From the NCBI RefSeq assembly GCF_019457635.1, contig NZ_CP080412.1:3968001-4032000 (forward strand): DNA of 64,000 nt, given 5' to 3'. The notes beneath the pieces were generated by a model. The model saw only the letters and a program-made list of their open reading frames with translations. It made no database searches and had not been told where the DNA came from. Made by a program: the position numbers and the translations under genes. This DNA is from Shewanella mangrovisoli (GTDB lineage Bacteria > Pseudomonadota > Gammaproteobacteria > Enterobacterales > Shewanellaceae). Positions 24,030 through 33,260 of this stretch are shown one piece after another. Position 1 is the first letter of the stretch. Every line of letters begins with the position of its first letter.

Positions 24030-26300
24030 TTAACCAAGGCGGCGACGCAGTTCGCGGGTCGCATCCACCATGTTCTTCAGCGCAGGTTCTACCTCATCCC
24101 AAGTGCGGGTCTTAAGGCCGCAATCGGGGTTAACCCACAGCTGGCGTACTGGCACTTTTTGCGCCGCTTTTTCGATAAGGTGCACCATGGCCTCCACACT
24201 TGGCGTATTTGGCGAATGGATATCGTAAACGCCTGGGCCAATTTCATTTGGATATTCAAAATCTTCAAAGGCGTTGAGCAGTTCCATGCGTGAACGCGAG
24301 GTCTCGATGGTGATCACATCCGCATCCATGGCGGCAATGGCGGCGATCGTGTCGTTAAACTCGCTGTAACACATATGGGTGTGGATTTGGGTTTCATCCA
24401 CAACACCCGCTGCACTCAGTTTAAAGGCATTCACAGCCCAATCTAAGTAAGCTTGCCACTCGCTTTGCTTTAATGGCAAACCTTCGCGGAAGGCTGGTTC
24501 ATCAATTTGAATAATGCCAATACCCGCATTTTGTAAATCCACCACTTCATCACGAATAGCCAGCGCCAATTGGGTGGCAATGGTATCGCGGCTGATATCT
24601 TCACGGGCAAACGACCAATGTAGAATCGTCACAGGGCCCGTTAGCATGCCTTTGACCGGTTTGTCCGTCAGGCTTTGGGCGAATTCGGCCCACTCTACCG
24701 TCATCGCTTTCGGGCGGCTCACATCACCATAAATCAATGGCGGCTTAACGCAGCGAGAACCATAACTCTGCACCCAACCATTTTTGGTAAATCCCACGCC
24801 TTCGAGCTGCTCGCCGAAGTATTCCACCATGTCGTTACGCTCGGCCTCACCGTGTACTAGCACATCGATACCGAGTTTAAGTTGGCGGTCGATGGTATCG
24901 CGGGTCACTTGCTGCAACTGCTCGGTATATTGGGCATCGCTTAGCTCCCCTTTGCGCCAGCGGCTACGTAAGCCACGGATAGCAGGCGTTTGTGGGAATG
25001 AGCCAATTGTGGTCGTGGGCAGTAATGGCAAACGATACTTGCGCTGCTGTACCGCTTGGCGCTCAGTAAATTCGCTCACACGTTCATAGTCGGCTTGGGT
25101 CAGCGCAGTCACACGGGCGATGACTTTTGCATCCGCCGCCAGTGCTTTAGCCTCACGACGTGCCAAACAAGTGTTAACTATCTCTTTGGCGGCGACAGAC
25201 TCAGGAGCCTGTAACAATTGGCGCACATTAGCCAGCTCCAACAGCTTTTGCTTAGCAAACGCAAGCTGTTGACGTAGTGCCGGCGTGAGCGTTGTCTCCA
25301 CCTCTAAATCCACAGGGCTGTGAAGCAGTGAACAGGAAGAGCCAATCCATAGGCGCGCACCTAAGTCTCTGGCAACACTGCCGATACGCTCGACAATCAG
25401 GTCAACCTCTGCCGCCCACACGTTGCGACCATTTACTACGCCTGCAGAGAGAATTTGGTCTGATCTTAAGGCATTGGCAAACAAGGCCAATTGTTCAGGG
25501 GCAGTCACTAAATCGAGGTGCAGCCCCGCCACTGGCAGCGCGGAAACCAGCGCCTGATGATGACTAATGCTGCCATAGTAGCTAGTGAGTAAAATCTTCA
25601 CTTGAGCCGTTTTAAGCGCTTGATAAGCTTCGCTAATCGCCGCTTGCCAATCGGCGGTTAATTCAAGCGCCAGAATAGGTTCTTCAAGCTGTACCCAAGT
25701 CACGCCCTGCGCGGCAAAACGCGCAAGAATGTCGGCATAGGCCTTTAACAGATTGGGCAATAGGCTGAGTTTATCGAAATCCTGACCCACGGTTTTGGCC
25801 AGATACAAGTAACTCACAGGACCTAACAACACGGGCTTGGCTTGATAACCCAGCGCCTGTGCCTCGGCCACTTCATCAAAAAACTGCTCATAGGCGATAG
25901 AGAACACTTGGTCTTGCTTAAGCTCTGGCACTAAGTAGTGATAGTTAGTGTTGAAATACTTCGTCATTTCAGAGGCTGGCGCATCGGTGCCAGTTGGCGC
26001 ACGGCCACGGGCAACGCGGAATAAGGTATCAAGATCGATAGCGCCCTCGCCGCGGTGGCGATCTGGAATAGCGTTAAGGGTCGCACTCAGGGTTAACACT
26101 TGATCGTAAAAGGCAAAATCACCCACTGGCACTTGCTCGATCCCTGCGGCCACTTGCCATTGCCAATGGGTACGACGTAACTCCTTGGCCACCTCATGCA
26201 GTTCAGCTTGAGTGCTCTCACCACGCCAGTATTTTTCGAGGGCAAATTTCAGTTCACGACGACGCCCGATACGGGGAAAACCAAGACTGTTTAATTGCAT
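24030..26300 (-). CDS. metE: Cobalamin-independent methionine synthase
   Basis: 756 residues, the usual MetE length. The N-terminal half (LNSLGFPRIGRRRELKFALEKYW) binds folate. The C-terminal catalytic half has LPTTTIGSFPQT, HGEAERNDMVEYFGEQL (His and catalytic zone), IQIDEPAFREGLP, the zinc ligands in HTHMCYSEFND, and VNPDCGLKTR with the last zinc Cys. The enzyme transfers a methyl group from 5-methyltetrahydropteroyl-triglutamate to homocysteine, giving methionine. It is divergent from metR, with tandem MetJ-type boxes and a MetR-like site between the two. The B12 transporter btuB nearby fits the general link between methionine and B12 economy. Confidence 0.98.
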   Translation of the reverse strand: MQLNSLGFPRIGRRRELKFALEKYWRGESTQAELHEVAKELRRTHWQWQVAAGIEQVPVGDFAFYDQVLTLSATLNAIPDRHRGEGAIDLDTLFRVARGRAPTGTDAPASEMTKYFNTNYHYLVPELKQDQVFSIAYEQFFDEVAEAQALGYQAKPVLLGPVSYLYLAKTVGQDFDKLSLLPNLLKAYADILARFAAQGVTWVQLEEPILALELTADWQAAISEAYQALKTAQVKILLTSYYGSISHHQALVSALPVAGLHLDLVTAPEQLALFANALRSDQILSAGVVNGRNVWAAEVDLIVERIGSVARDLGARLWIGSSCSLLHSPVDLEVETTLTPALRQQLAFAKQKLLELANVRQLLQAPESVAAKEIVNTCLARREAKALAADAKVIARVTALTQADYERVSEFTERQAVQQRKYRLPLLPTTTIGSFPQTPAIRGLRSRWRKGELSDAQYTEQLQQVTRDTIDRQLKLGIDVLVHGEAERNDMVEYFGEQLEGVGFTKNGWVQSYGSRCVKPPLIYGDVSRPKAMTVEWAEFAQSLTDKPVKGMLTGPVTILHWSFAREDISRDTIATQLALAIRDEVVDLQNAGIGIIQIDEPAFREGLPLKQSEWQAYLDWAVNAFKLSAAGVVDETQIHTHMCYSEFNDTIAAIAAMDADVITIETSRSRMELLNAFEDFEYPNEIGPGVYDIHSPNTPSVEAMVHLIEKAAQKVPVRQLWVNPDCGLKTRTWDEVEPALKNMVDATRELRRRLG

Positions 26301-26403
26301 ACCATATCTTCCTTTATTTGAGATAAGCCATATTCGGCACTAGCACCCAGCTGATGGTGTTTTCTTGGCAATTTTTCGCATTTAAGCCTAGATAAATCAC
26401 AAT

Positions 26404-26427
26404 GGGCGTCTGGACGTCTAGAAGTTT
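26404..26427. promoter_or_regulatory. Three tandem MetJ-type met boxes
   Basis: Contiguous octamers GGGCGTCT, GGACGTCT, AGAAGTTT match AGACGTCT at 6, 7 and 6 of 8 positions. MetJ with S-adenosylmethionine binds such tandem boxes cooperatively. The position between metE (start 26300) and metR (start 26501) fits repression of both. Confidence 0.7.
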
Positions 26428-26475
26428 ATTGTGATAGTCTCTATGCCAGCAACCGAATTGATTTCAAGCACAACA

Positions 26476-26488
26476 TGAGCGAAATTCA
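26476..26488. promoter_or_regulatory. MetR-like binding site
   Basis: TGAGCGAAATTCA is one mismatch from the MetR half-site pattern TGAA-N5-TTCA, directly upstream of metR. It fits autoregulation and metE activation. Confidence 0.4.
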
Positions 26489-26500
26489 CTTGGAGTGATC

Positions 26501-27406
26501 ATGATCGAACTAAGACATCTGCGAACCTTAATGGCACTGAAGGAAAGTGGCAGCTTGGCGGGCGCAGCCAAAAAACGTTTTGTCACTCAATCGGCTCTCT
26601 CCCATCAAATTAAGGAGTTAGAGCAACGAATTAACTCGCCCATTTTTGTGCGTAAAAGCAAACCGCTCTCTTTTACTCAAGAAGGCGCACGCCTGTTGCA
26701 CCTCGCCGAAGAAATCCTGCCTAAGGTGTTAGAGACGGAAACGGATCTGAAAAATGGCCTAGAGACAGAGACCAATCAACTCAGAGTGGGGATTGAATGC
26801 CACAGCTGTTTTCGCTGGTTAATGCCAGTGATGGAACAATTTAGGCAAGATCATCCGCAGGCCGAGTTAGATCTGTCGAGCCGTCATCTGTTCGATTCGC
26901 TCAATGCCTTAGAAATGGGCGAACTCGATATAGTGCTGACCTCGGATCCCGTGCCGGGGCACTCGCTCGCCTATCAGCATTTGTTTGATTTTGAAGTGAA
27001 GTTAGTGGTTGCCAAGGATCATCCCTTAGCGAAAGAAGCCTATGTTACGCCTAAGCAATTGGCTCGCTTACCCATTATCAGCTACCCAGTACCACTGGCG
27101 CGTTTAGATATTTACCGCCACTTTTTAGAACCTGCAGGTGTTGAGGCGGGTGAACAAAAGACCTGCGATTTGACCATGATGTTATTGCAACGCATCGCCT
27201 GTAAGGACGGTATCGCCGCCCTGCCCAACTGGTCAATCAATGAGGGACATGGCTTGAGCCTCGCCGCCGTTAAACTCGGCCAAGAAGGCTTAAAACGCCC
27301 ACTATTCGGTGCCTACCGCCGCCACAGCGCGAACTCGGCCTTAGTGCAAAACTGGCTGCAACTGGTGGCAAGCGAAGGCTTAGCGCGTCAGCAGAAATCC
27401 AATTAA
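26501..27406 (+). CDS. metR: LysR-type activator of methionine genes
   Basis: 301 residues from the ATG at 26501 (TTGGAG before it; a GTG two codons upstream is less likely). The N-terminal winged helix-turn-helix reads LRHLRTLMALKESGSLAGAAKKRFVTQSALSHQIKELE, typical of MetR. The C-terminal periplasmic-binding-like effector domain (about 90-300) includes GIECHSCFRWLMPVMEQF and the VVAKDHPLA strand. MetR activates metE and metH, with homocysteine as co-activator. It is divergent from its target metE. A bidirectional terminator separates it from the HDOD gene. Confidence 0.95.
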   Translation: MIELRHLRTLMALKESGSLAGAAKKRFVTQSALSHQIKELEQRINSPIFVRKSKPLSFTQEGARLLHLAEEILPKVLETETDLKNGLETETNQLRVGIECHSCFRWLMPVMEQFRQDHPQAELDLSSRHLFDSLNALEMGELDIVLTSDPVPGHSLAYQHLFDFEVKLVVAKDHPLAKEAYVTPKQLARLPIISYPVPLARLDIYRHFLEPAGVEAGEQKTCDLTMMLLQRIACKDGIAALPNWSINEGHGLSLAAVKLGQEGLKRPLFGAYRRHSANSALVQNWLQLVASEGLARQQKSN

Positions 27407-27430
27407 GTCGTAAAAACAGTAATAAAAAAA

Positions 27431-27446
27431 GCCTGCAATCGCAGGC
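27431..27446. terminator. Bidirectional terminator between metR and HDOD gene
   Basis: GCCTGC-aatc-GCAGGC flanked by an A-run and a T-run, so it works for both convergent genes. Confidence 0.85.
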
Positions 27447-27467
27447 TTTTTTATTAAAGGCACATGC

Positions 27468-28196
27468 CTAGAGCGGGTTGAGTAACATGCCGCGCATCGA
27501 GAGCACACGGCGTAGAATCAACCCGGGAGAATTTTGATTACGGGTCTGGCGCAGATTATGGGCGATCATAAACTCTTGGCGCAGATCCTGATCGAGATCT
27601 AAAGCCTCAAAGGCTTCGATGGTTAAGGTCTGCTGCTGATTATCAATCAATGACTTAATCACGCTTAACGGGAAAGATTGCTCAGAGCTGGCATTTAAGT
27701 ATGCAAAGGCCGTTAAGGCAATGATTTGCCCGAATACGCTAAACAGCGCCAAGGTTTGTACTTCATCGGGATCAACTTCAACATCCGGCATATCGACTAA
27801 GCTGTCGACCGCATCGGTAGCAATATTTTCCGTGAGTTTCCAATAACCTTGCACTAATTTCTTATAGGGTTGGGGTAATTCATCGAGGCGCTCTTTCAAA
27901 TAGAAGGTGAAGGCATAACGATAAATATTGACCTGGCCTAAACGGATCAGGGCGTCTTTTAAGGAACGAGATTTAGGATTTACGACGCCTGAAGCCTGCG
28001 CCGAATTACTGCGCATCAACATATGGGCAGCTAATGCGGGATCGCTCGAAATAATATCGATCACATTACGAATGTCGCCTTCGGCAAGGATCGCTTTTTT
28101 GAGTGGAATTAAGATCCCACGGCGACCGATCACTTGCTCTTCATTCGCTATGATGGCTCTCACTTGAGTAAAAACCTGTTGCTCAAGATCTGTCAT
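27468..28196 (-). CDS. HDOD-domain signalling protein
   Basis: 242 residues, soluble. The HDOD pattern appears in IIPLKKAIL..., IDIISSDPALAAHMLMRSNSAQ, SLKDALIRLGQVNIYRYAF and a helical remainder. HDOD domains are catalytically degenerate relatives of HD phosphohydrolases and act in signalling, often with cyclic-di-GMP or chemotaxis networks. No other domain is present. It is monocistronic, and its partner cannot be inferred from this context. Confidence 0.8.
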   Translation of the reverse strand: MTDLEQQVFTQVRAIIANEEQVIGRRGILIPLKKAILAEGDIRNVIDIISSDPALAAHMLMRSNSAQASGVVNPKSRSLKDALIRLGQVNIYRYAFTFYLKERLDELPQPYKKLVQGYWKLTENIATDAVDSLVDMPDVEVDPDEVQTLALFSVFGQIIALTAFAYLNASSEQSFPLSVIKSLIDNQQQTLTIEAFEALDLDQDLRQEFMIAHNLRQTRNQNSPGLILRRVLSMRGMLLNPL

Positions 28197-28277
28197 AAGA
28201 CACTTTACACCTGTTAATTTGCTATAAGATGATTCGAATACCGCTCACATCATACCCAAACTACAAAGAATTTCAGC

Positions 28278-28345
28278 CCTAAGTCGTAGAATAATTGTGA
28301 CTATGCTTTAGATGCAGTGATCTACAGCACAAGCAACGACTTAGG
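28278..28345. repeat. Inverted repeat, possible structured element
   Basis: CCTAAGTCGT at 28278-28287 and ACGACTTAGG at 28336-28345 are perfect complements, enclosing 48 nt. It could be a small mobile palindromic element or the stem of an RNA. Confidence 0.4.
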
Positions 28346-28428
28346 CTATCTGAATATAGGGCGAACTTATAAAGAATACACCGAGAAAATGGATTTTTCT
28401 CTGCGTATAGCCAAACAACAGAAATAAT

Positions 28429-28451
28429 AAGGCCAGACTAAGTCTGGCCTT
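28429..28451 (-). terminator. Hairpin terminator after btuB-like gene
   Basis: Perfect 11-bp arms AAGGCCAGACT / AGTCTGGCCTT around a single base, with a T-rich tail on the minus strand. Confidence 0.75.
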
Positions 28452-28477
28452 ATATAAATGAACGATTACTCTCAAGC

Positions 28478-30439
28478 TTAGAAGCGGTAACCCACAGTCA
28501 AGCGAATATCACGTCCGCGACCAGCGTAATAGCTATCACCCCAAATGCCACCGTAATAACCCGAGCTAACATACTCTTTATCAAACAGGTTATCGATACG
28601 CAGGCTCGCTAACCAAGCGTCACGGGTATAGTTCAGGGCCAGATTACCTAAAACATAGCTAGATAATTTATCGCCTTCGTTAGCGTTATCGCCTTCGATA
28701 AAACGATCACCCGTGTAAATCGCCTCGGCAAACACTTGGAAATGCTCGGCAAAATCCATGCTGACATAACCGCGTCCCGTATGCTCAGCCACCCAAGACA
28801 ATTGCTTGCCATCATTCACCCCATCGGTAAATTCGGCATCGATATAGTTATATTCCAAGCCTAGGGTTAGGGCTTGAGTGACCTGCCAATCCCAATCGGC
28901 ACTCGCGCCATAGCGGCGTGAAGCATCGGCATTGACGTTGGCGCCTTGGAAGCTGCCACCAACAGGTTTTTCAGCGCTTGGGTCGAAGACGATTTCATCT
29001 TCTAAATCGAGGCGATATAGGCTGACATGCAGGCTTTGGCTAGCGACTGTCCAATCCCAACCCGCCTCGTAGGAGCGGCCCGTCTGCGGCTTTAAACCAT
29101 ACACATCTTTCGGGGTGTAAGCTTGCTCATCGACCTTAGCGAAGCGGAAGTTTTCATCACCACGCAGATAGAATCTGTGCTCGGCGCTCGGGCGGTAATT
29201 TAAACCGAACTCGAATGCGGTCGCATCTTCATCTAGATCGATACCGTTTGGATACACATTGCCATCGACCAAATCGTCGGTCACCCGCGCATAACGTCCG
29301 CCCACCACATAGCTTAAGGTGTGGCTTAATGGCACTGTGGCTTGCAGGTAAGCACTTTGCATTTCCTGCACGTTGCTGCGCGCCATAGAGTCAAACTCGG
29401 CCTTACCGCGGCTAATATCCAAACCTGTGACTAGGTTTAGCTCACCTTGACGAGTGCTGTAGGTTGCGAGCGCTTTAGGACTAAACATCAGCAGCGAGCG
29501 AGTATTATGGCTGCCCGCTCCCCAGTTTAATGAGCTCACTAAGGTATCGCTGTAATCCAGATCCGCCGCCAAGGCCCAGTTTGGGTTAAGCTGATGCTGA
29601 TAACCGCTGCGCGCCGCAGTGGTCATCTCATGAACATATTCGCTGCTATTAGAAGACTGACGTGGATTTTCTTTGAACTGTTCTACCGTCAACGAACCTG
29701 GATTCTCACGGTCATCATCGTAATAGCTGGTTTCAACGAAGAAAGAATCTGTGGCAGTTTTATATTGAATACGGCCAAGGATAGAGCCAGTTTCATTGGC
29801 ATTATGCTTACGATAGTTATCGCCTTGGTTGTAGCTACCAGTCAGGAAATAGTGCCAATCTTTATTGATGGCGCCCGACACATCGCCGCGACCTTCGTAG
29901 GTATTAAAGCTGCCGCCGGATAATTGCACGCTGCCGCCCGTATTCTCAGGCGACTTGGTCACAATGTTAATCACCCCGCCTACCGCTTGGTCGCCATAGA
30001 GCACGCCGGCACTGCCAGATAGAATTTCAACACGCTCAATTAAATTGAGTGGAATCGCATTCAGGCTCGGGGCGGCGATATCGATATTATTTAAGCGACG
30101 ACCATCGAGCAAAATCAGCGTGTTATTAACCGCAGAGCTCGCGCTAAAGCCGCGCATCGCAAAGCTAGTACCAATGTTATTGTCGGACAGCTGAATACCG
30201 CTTTGACCACGTAAGACTTCGGTCAAGCTGGTTGCGCCACTCTGCTCAATCGCAGCGGCATCAATCACATTCACATTGGCGGCAATATTTAAGGGGGTCT
30301 TGTCTGAACGGCCAATGACGACAATATGCTCATCGACTTTGGCGACGCTGGCATCATCGGCCGCCACGGCGGGGGCGATAACAGAAAAGCTGCAAAGGCT
30401 GCCGATCAGCAGCGCGATTTTAGTTGGATGTGTTCCCAT
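28478..30439 (-). CDS. btuB: BtuB-like TonB-dependent cobalamin receptor
   Basis: 653 residues with a signal peptide ending in APAVAADD, a TonB box near EHIVVIGRSDKT and a plug (AAIEQSGATSLTEVLRGQSGIQL, RGFSASSAVNNTLILLDGRRLN, VEILSGSAGVLYGDQAVGGVINIVTKS). The barrel ends RLTVGYRF. The RBS is AAGG close to the ATG. Identification as a corrinoid receptor rests mainly on the cobalamin riboswitch directly upstream, since barrel sequences alone do not fix the substrate. It imports vitamin B12 or related corrinoids into the periplasm; the ABC partner BtuCD is not in this window. Confidence 0.85.
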   Translation of the reverse strand: MGTHPTKIALLIGSLCSFSVIAPAVAADDASVAKVDEHIVVIGRSDKTPLNIAANVNVIDAAAIEQSGATSLTEVLRGQSGIQLSDNNIGTSFAMRGFSASSAVNNTLILLDGRRLNNIDIAAPSLNAIPLNLIERVEILSGSAGVLYGDQAVGGVINIVTKSPENTGGSVQLSGGSFNTYEGRGDVSGAINKDWHYFLTGSYNQGDNYRKHNANETGSILGRIQYKTATDSFFVETSYYDDDRENPGSLTVEQFKENPRQSSNSSEYVHEMTTAARSGYQHQLNPNWALAADLDYSDTLVSSLNWGAGSHNTRSLLMFSPKALATYSTRQGELNLVTGLDISRGKAEFDSMARSNVQEMQSAYLQATVPLSHTLSYVVGGRYARVTDDLVDGNVYPNGIDLDEDATAFEFGLNYRPSAEHRFYLRGDENFRFAKVDEQAYTPKDVYGLKPQTGRSYEAGWDWTVASQSLHVSLYRLDLEDEIVFDPSAEKPVGGSFQGANVNADASRRYGASADWDWQVTQALTLGLEYNYIDAEFTDGVNDGKQLSWVAEHTGRGYVSMDFAEHFQVFAEAIYTGDRFIEGDNANEGDKLSSYVLGNLALNYTRDAWLASLRIDNLFDKEYVSSGYYGGIWGDSYYAGRGRDIRLTVGYRF

Positions 30440-30905
30440 TTTACCTTTAACTCCTGCAAGGAAAACGGGGCATTGGCGCCACGATACCGTTGATTCAGTA
30501 ACAAATACTGACAGTCACTATCGCATTTTGAGATCTGCCCACCGAAATCTCAAAAACACCTTTAGGGCCGGTCTCCGGACTTAGGCTATGCCTATCTCAA
30601 CGAGAGATAAACGCGAAACTGACCTTTGCACACTCGATTCTCTGGCTCATCTTGAGCTATCTAACGAATGCGGTCGTCTCTCACCTTTTACCGTTGCGGG
30701 GGCAGTGCCAGAATTTCACTGGCTTCCCGATTATCTCGCGACGAATGCATCGCAAGCACCACAGAAGGTTGACTAAAAATGAGGTTCATAGGGCGAAAAA
30801 ACCAGTTAACGCCCAACAAGGCTCGTGGCATATCAAGCCTGAGCGCGCGCATTATAGACGTCTATACGGATGAAAGTCCATGATCATCCGTCTATCGACT
30901 GACAA
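30440..30905. other. Untranslated leader of btuB-like gene
   Basis: 466 bp between the btuB-like ATG and the next upstream gene. It holds the cobalamin riboswitch (30555-30770) and, closer to the gene, a hairpin TTTGAGAT / ATCTCAAA (30527-30554) that may be part of its expression platform. No protein gene is supported. Confidence 0.75.
30555..30770 (-). ncRNA. Cobalamin riboswitch
   Basis: Read on the minus strand, the element contains the hallmark core GGGAAGCCAGTGAAATTCTG, followed by GGCACTGCCCCCGCAACGG and, further on, AGTCCGGAGACCGGCC. These are the conserved B12-box segments and the 3' closing strand. Terminal AACCTT / AAGGTGTT can close the outer helix. Binding of adenosylcobalamin should lower btuB translation or transcription. 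No clear U-run terminator follows, so translational control through the helix near the gene is more likely. Confidence 0.93.
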
Positions 30906-31574
30906 CTACTTTAAGGAAAAGGGCGCCAAGGCTGAGATAAAGTCGGCACTGTTGGCCGCTTGTAGAGGAGGTTTATCGGCAGAAAACACCTCACCACGCA
31001 TCGATTTATGCAGCAAATACAAATCTTTGTCGCCACTCACTACTGTGTAATAACCAATTTCGCCCTGGGGATGAGAGGTAAAGGCAGTCGGATTAAATTG
31101 AGTCGCGCCATGGACATTCGGCATAGTAGTACAACCAAGAATGGCTTGAAATCCGTCGTGACCGTCCACTTGGGTATCCCCCAGCTTTTGATAAACCACT
31201 TCACCGTCACAGGAGGCTTGGTAAGTCTCGGCCATCGCATCTAAAAACTGCTCGGGGCTGACGCTTTCGGCCATATCCTTAAAGCCTTGCACACAAAACA
31301 GCGCACTCCATTGATTGAGCGCCTCCTGCTCCGGCACAAATTCCGCCATAAACATGCCAGCACGTTCTTCATGGTAGGCTTTGCGCCACCCCTCTGGCAG
31401 GTTAAACCCTAATTGCTGGCTAAAAACGGGGAGCACATGGGAATGGGAAGCACTGCTCTCATGGCGAGGCATATCCAATTTCGCCTCAACGGATTCGGAG
31501 CCGATTAGGCTGCATAGCATCAATACGCTCACACCCTGCCATAACCTCATCTGCATATGGGGTATACATTTCAT
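30906..31574 (-). CDS. Hypothetical exported protein
   Basis: 222 residues from the ATG at 31574 (AAGGATGATAATA before it). A signal peptide is likely (MKCIPHMQMRLWQGVSVLMLCSLIGSESVEA). The mature protein has a compact fold pattern with LGFNLPEGWRKAYHEERAGMFMAEFVPE near the start, which recalls small periplasmic proteins that open with an LPEGW motif, and two Cys (LFCVQGF, ILGCTTM). It ends before the cobalamin riboswitch and is transcribed on the same strand. No family is assigned. Confidence 0.6.
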   Translation of the reverse strand: MKCIPHMQMRLWQGVSVLMLCSLIGSESVEAKLDMPRHESSASHSHVLPVFSQQLGFNLPEGWRKAYHEERAGMFMAEFVPEQEALNQWSALFCVQGFKDMAESVSPEQFLDAMAETYQASCDGEVVYQKLGDTQVDGHDGFQAILGCTTMPNVHGATQFNPTAFTSHPQGEIGYYTVVSGDKDLYLLHKSMRGEVFSADKPPLQAANSADFISALAPFSLK

Positions 31575-31765
31575 TATTATCATCCTTGTATCGCATTGTT
31601 ATGGGTTAATACGACATATGAAATTGCATAGAAAACATCCAGCATTCTAGCGAAGATGTAAATAAGATAACAGTTAAAAAGCGAAACAAAATGATACTTA
31701 TACAGTCATAACAACTGTAAAACAGTAAATAGCAGCTGAAGATAGGGGCTATGAGGGATTAAAAA

Positions 31766-31791
31766 AGCTGGTGAATGGATCTTCACCAGCT
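31766..31791 (-). terminator. Hairpin terminator after RCC1-like lipoprotein
   Basis: AGCTGGTGAA / TTCACCAGCT stem, followed on the minus strand by TTTTT. Confidence 0.8.
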
Positions 31792-31820
31792 GAGGTATGC
31801 CCTACATGCCCAACAATGAA

Positions 31821-33257
31821 TTATTCAAATGACCAATTGATTTTCCGCTGCGGCCTTGCCTGACTCAAAATCGCCTGACGTTGCTCCGGGGTCTCACATT
31901 GGGCAGCGAGGGTAAATTCCAGCGGCTTAACCACCAAGGAATCTGCAGGTTGTACCGGCGATTTATCAAACATTCCGAGATTCATCGACCAAGAGACCCA
32001 TTCTCCCTTTTCACTGATCCCCACAAAACCATCATTTGCCTGCGCTAACCAAGTGAGGCGCGGAATGCGTTCAATCAGTTGCTCGACATTTTTAAGGTTT
32101 GCCCGATAACCGACGGGTACCACTTTGCCGTCGGGGCGGGTAAAGGCAAAGGAGGACTTACCTAGGGTAATTTTGCTGCCCTGCTGCCAATACTTGTCGA
32201 GGATCTCCTGAGCCTGATGAAAGCCAAACAGATAGGCGTAATCCGTATCGTCGGCGAGAATTTGCGGCGTGGCGTTGTCACGCAGTAGCAAGAATCCCGT
32301 GCCGACGCTGATAATCTCTTTCACGCCTGTGATATCGGTTTTCTTGATCCAATCGACGCCACAGTTAATGCCATCGCCCCAGAAATGCGCGTCACCCGTT
32401 GGACTTAACACCGCAAACGCGCAACTGTTTGCCGTGAGACTCGCCACATCCTTAAGCGCGCTGCGGATAGGATAAGCATCACTGCGCCAGCCCCAACTCA
32501 CCACTGAGCCATCTTTTTTTAAGGCGGCATAGGTATTTTGAAAATATTCGATATGTTTAATATCCGTCAGCTGCGACTGCAACTTCTTCATATTGGTCGA
32601 ACTTTCAACCTCCCCCCAAACTACGGCGCTGGCGTCTTTTTTCAGGGCAATAAAACTGCGCCCTTTAGCAAAGATATCGACCACATCGACTAACTCATCC
32701 TGCACCTGCAAACTATTGCCGCCGTAAGGCCCGTAGCCCCAAGTATGCACCTTACCATTGGCGTCGAGGGCGGCTACGGCCTCTCGGTTAGCGAATAACT
32801 TAGTGATATTGGTCATGCGCGCTTGCAATGCCTTGTCCAGACTCAACTTGCCCGCATTGCCCCAATAGACCACAGTGCCATCTTTACGCAGCGCGGCAAA
32901 CCCGTCTTTAACCGGGACAATTTGCTTCACTTGCTTAAGTTGTTCAGTCACTTCACGGCTATCACCACCAGCAAAACTATCGCCCCAAGTGATCACCTCA
33001 CCCGACTGAGTTAATGCGGCGAAGGCCGTGCTGTTGGTCACCACAGTCTCAACTGCGGGTAAATCGCAGGGAATATGGCGATAATTCGGATTTGCCTCTT
33101 CCTTAAACTGGATAAGCTTGCCGTTATCAAATTGCAGCAAGGATTCCTTTTCATTTTCGACTACGGCGACGGGCTTAGGTTGGCTACAGGCGGTTAATTG
33201 TAACGCCACTAAGGCGGCCACCAATGCCAAGGGGCGTGATATAGGATAAGACTGCAT
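31821..33257 (-). CDS. Lipoprotein with RCC1-like repeats
   Basis: 478 residues. The N-terminus (RPLALVAALVALQLTAC) is a lipoprotein signal with Cys at about 24. From about residue 75 the chain shows at least six repeats of the form F-A-A-L-x-x-x-G-x-V-x-x-W-G: VITWGDSFAGG, VVYWGNAGK, VHTWGYGPYGG, AVVWGEVES, VVSWGWRSDA and AHFWGDG. Such repeats form RCC1/BLIP-II-like beta-propellers used for protein-protein binding. The gene lies 3 bp downstream of a membrane protein gene and should be co-transcribed. The envelope location and propeller suggest binding of another envelope protein; function unknown. Confidence 0.75.
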   Translation of the reverse strand: MQSYPISRPLALVAALVALQLTACSQPKPVAVVENEKESLLQFDNGKLIQFKEEANPNYRHIPCDLPAVETVVTNSTAFAALTQSGEVITWGDSFAGGDSREVTEQLKQVKQIVPVKDGFAALRKDGTVVYWGNAGKLSLDKALQARMTNITKLFANREAVAALDANGKVHTWGYGPYGGNSLQVQDELVDVVDIFAKGRSFIALKKDASAVVWGEVESSTNMKKLQSQLTDIKHIEYFQNTYAALKKDGSVVSWGWRSDAYPIRSALKDVASLTANSCAFAVLSPTGDAHFWGDGINCGVDWIKKTDITGVKEIISVGTGFLLLRDNATPQILADDTDYAYLFGFHQAQEILDKYWQQGSKITLGKSSFAFTRPDGKVVPVGYRANLKNVEQLIERIPRLTWLAQANDGFVGISEKGEWVSWSMNLGMFDKSPVQPADSLVVKPLEFTLAAQCETPEQRQAILSQARPQRKINWSFE

Positions 33258-33260
33258 TAC

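Larger units (their letters stand above)
28197..28477. other. Intergenic region with long inverted repeat
   Basis: 281 bp with no gene. It contains a 10-bp inverted repeat (28278-28287 and 28336-28345) and the btuB-side terminator at 28429. Confidence 0.5.
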
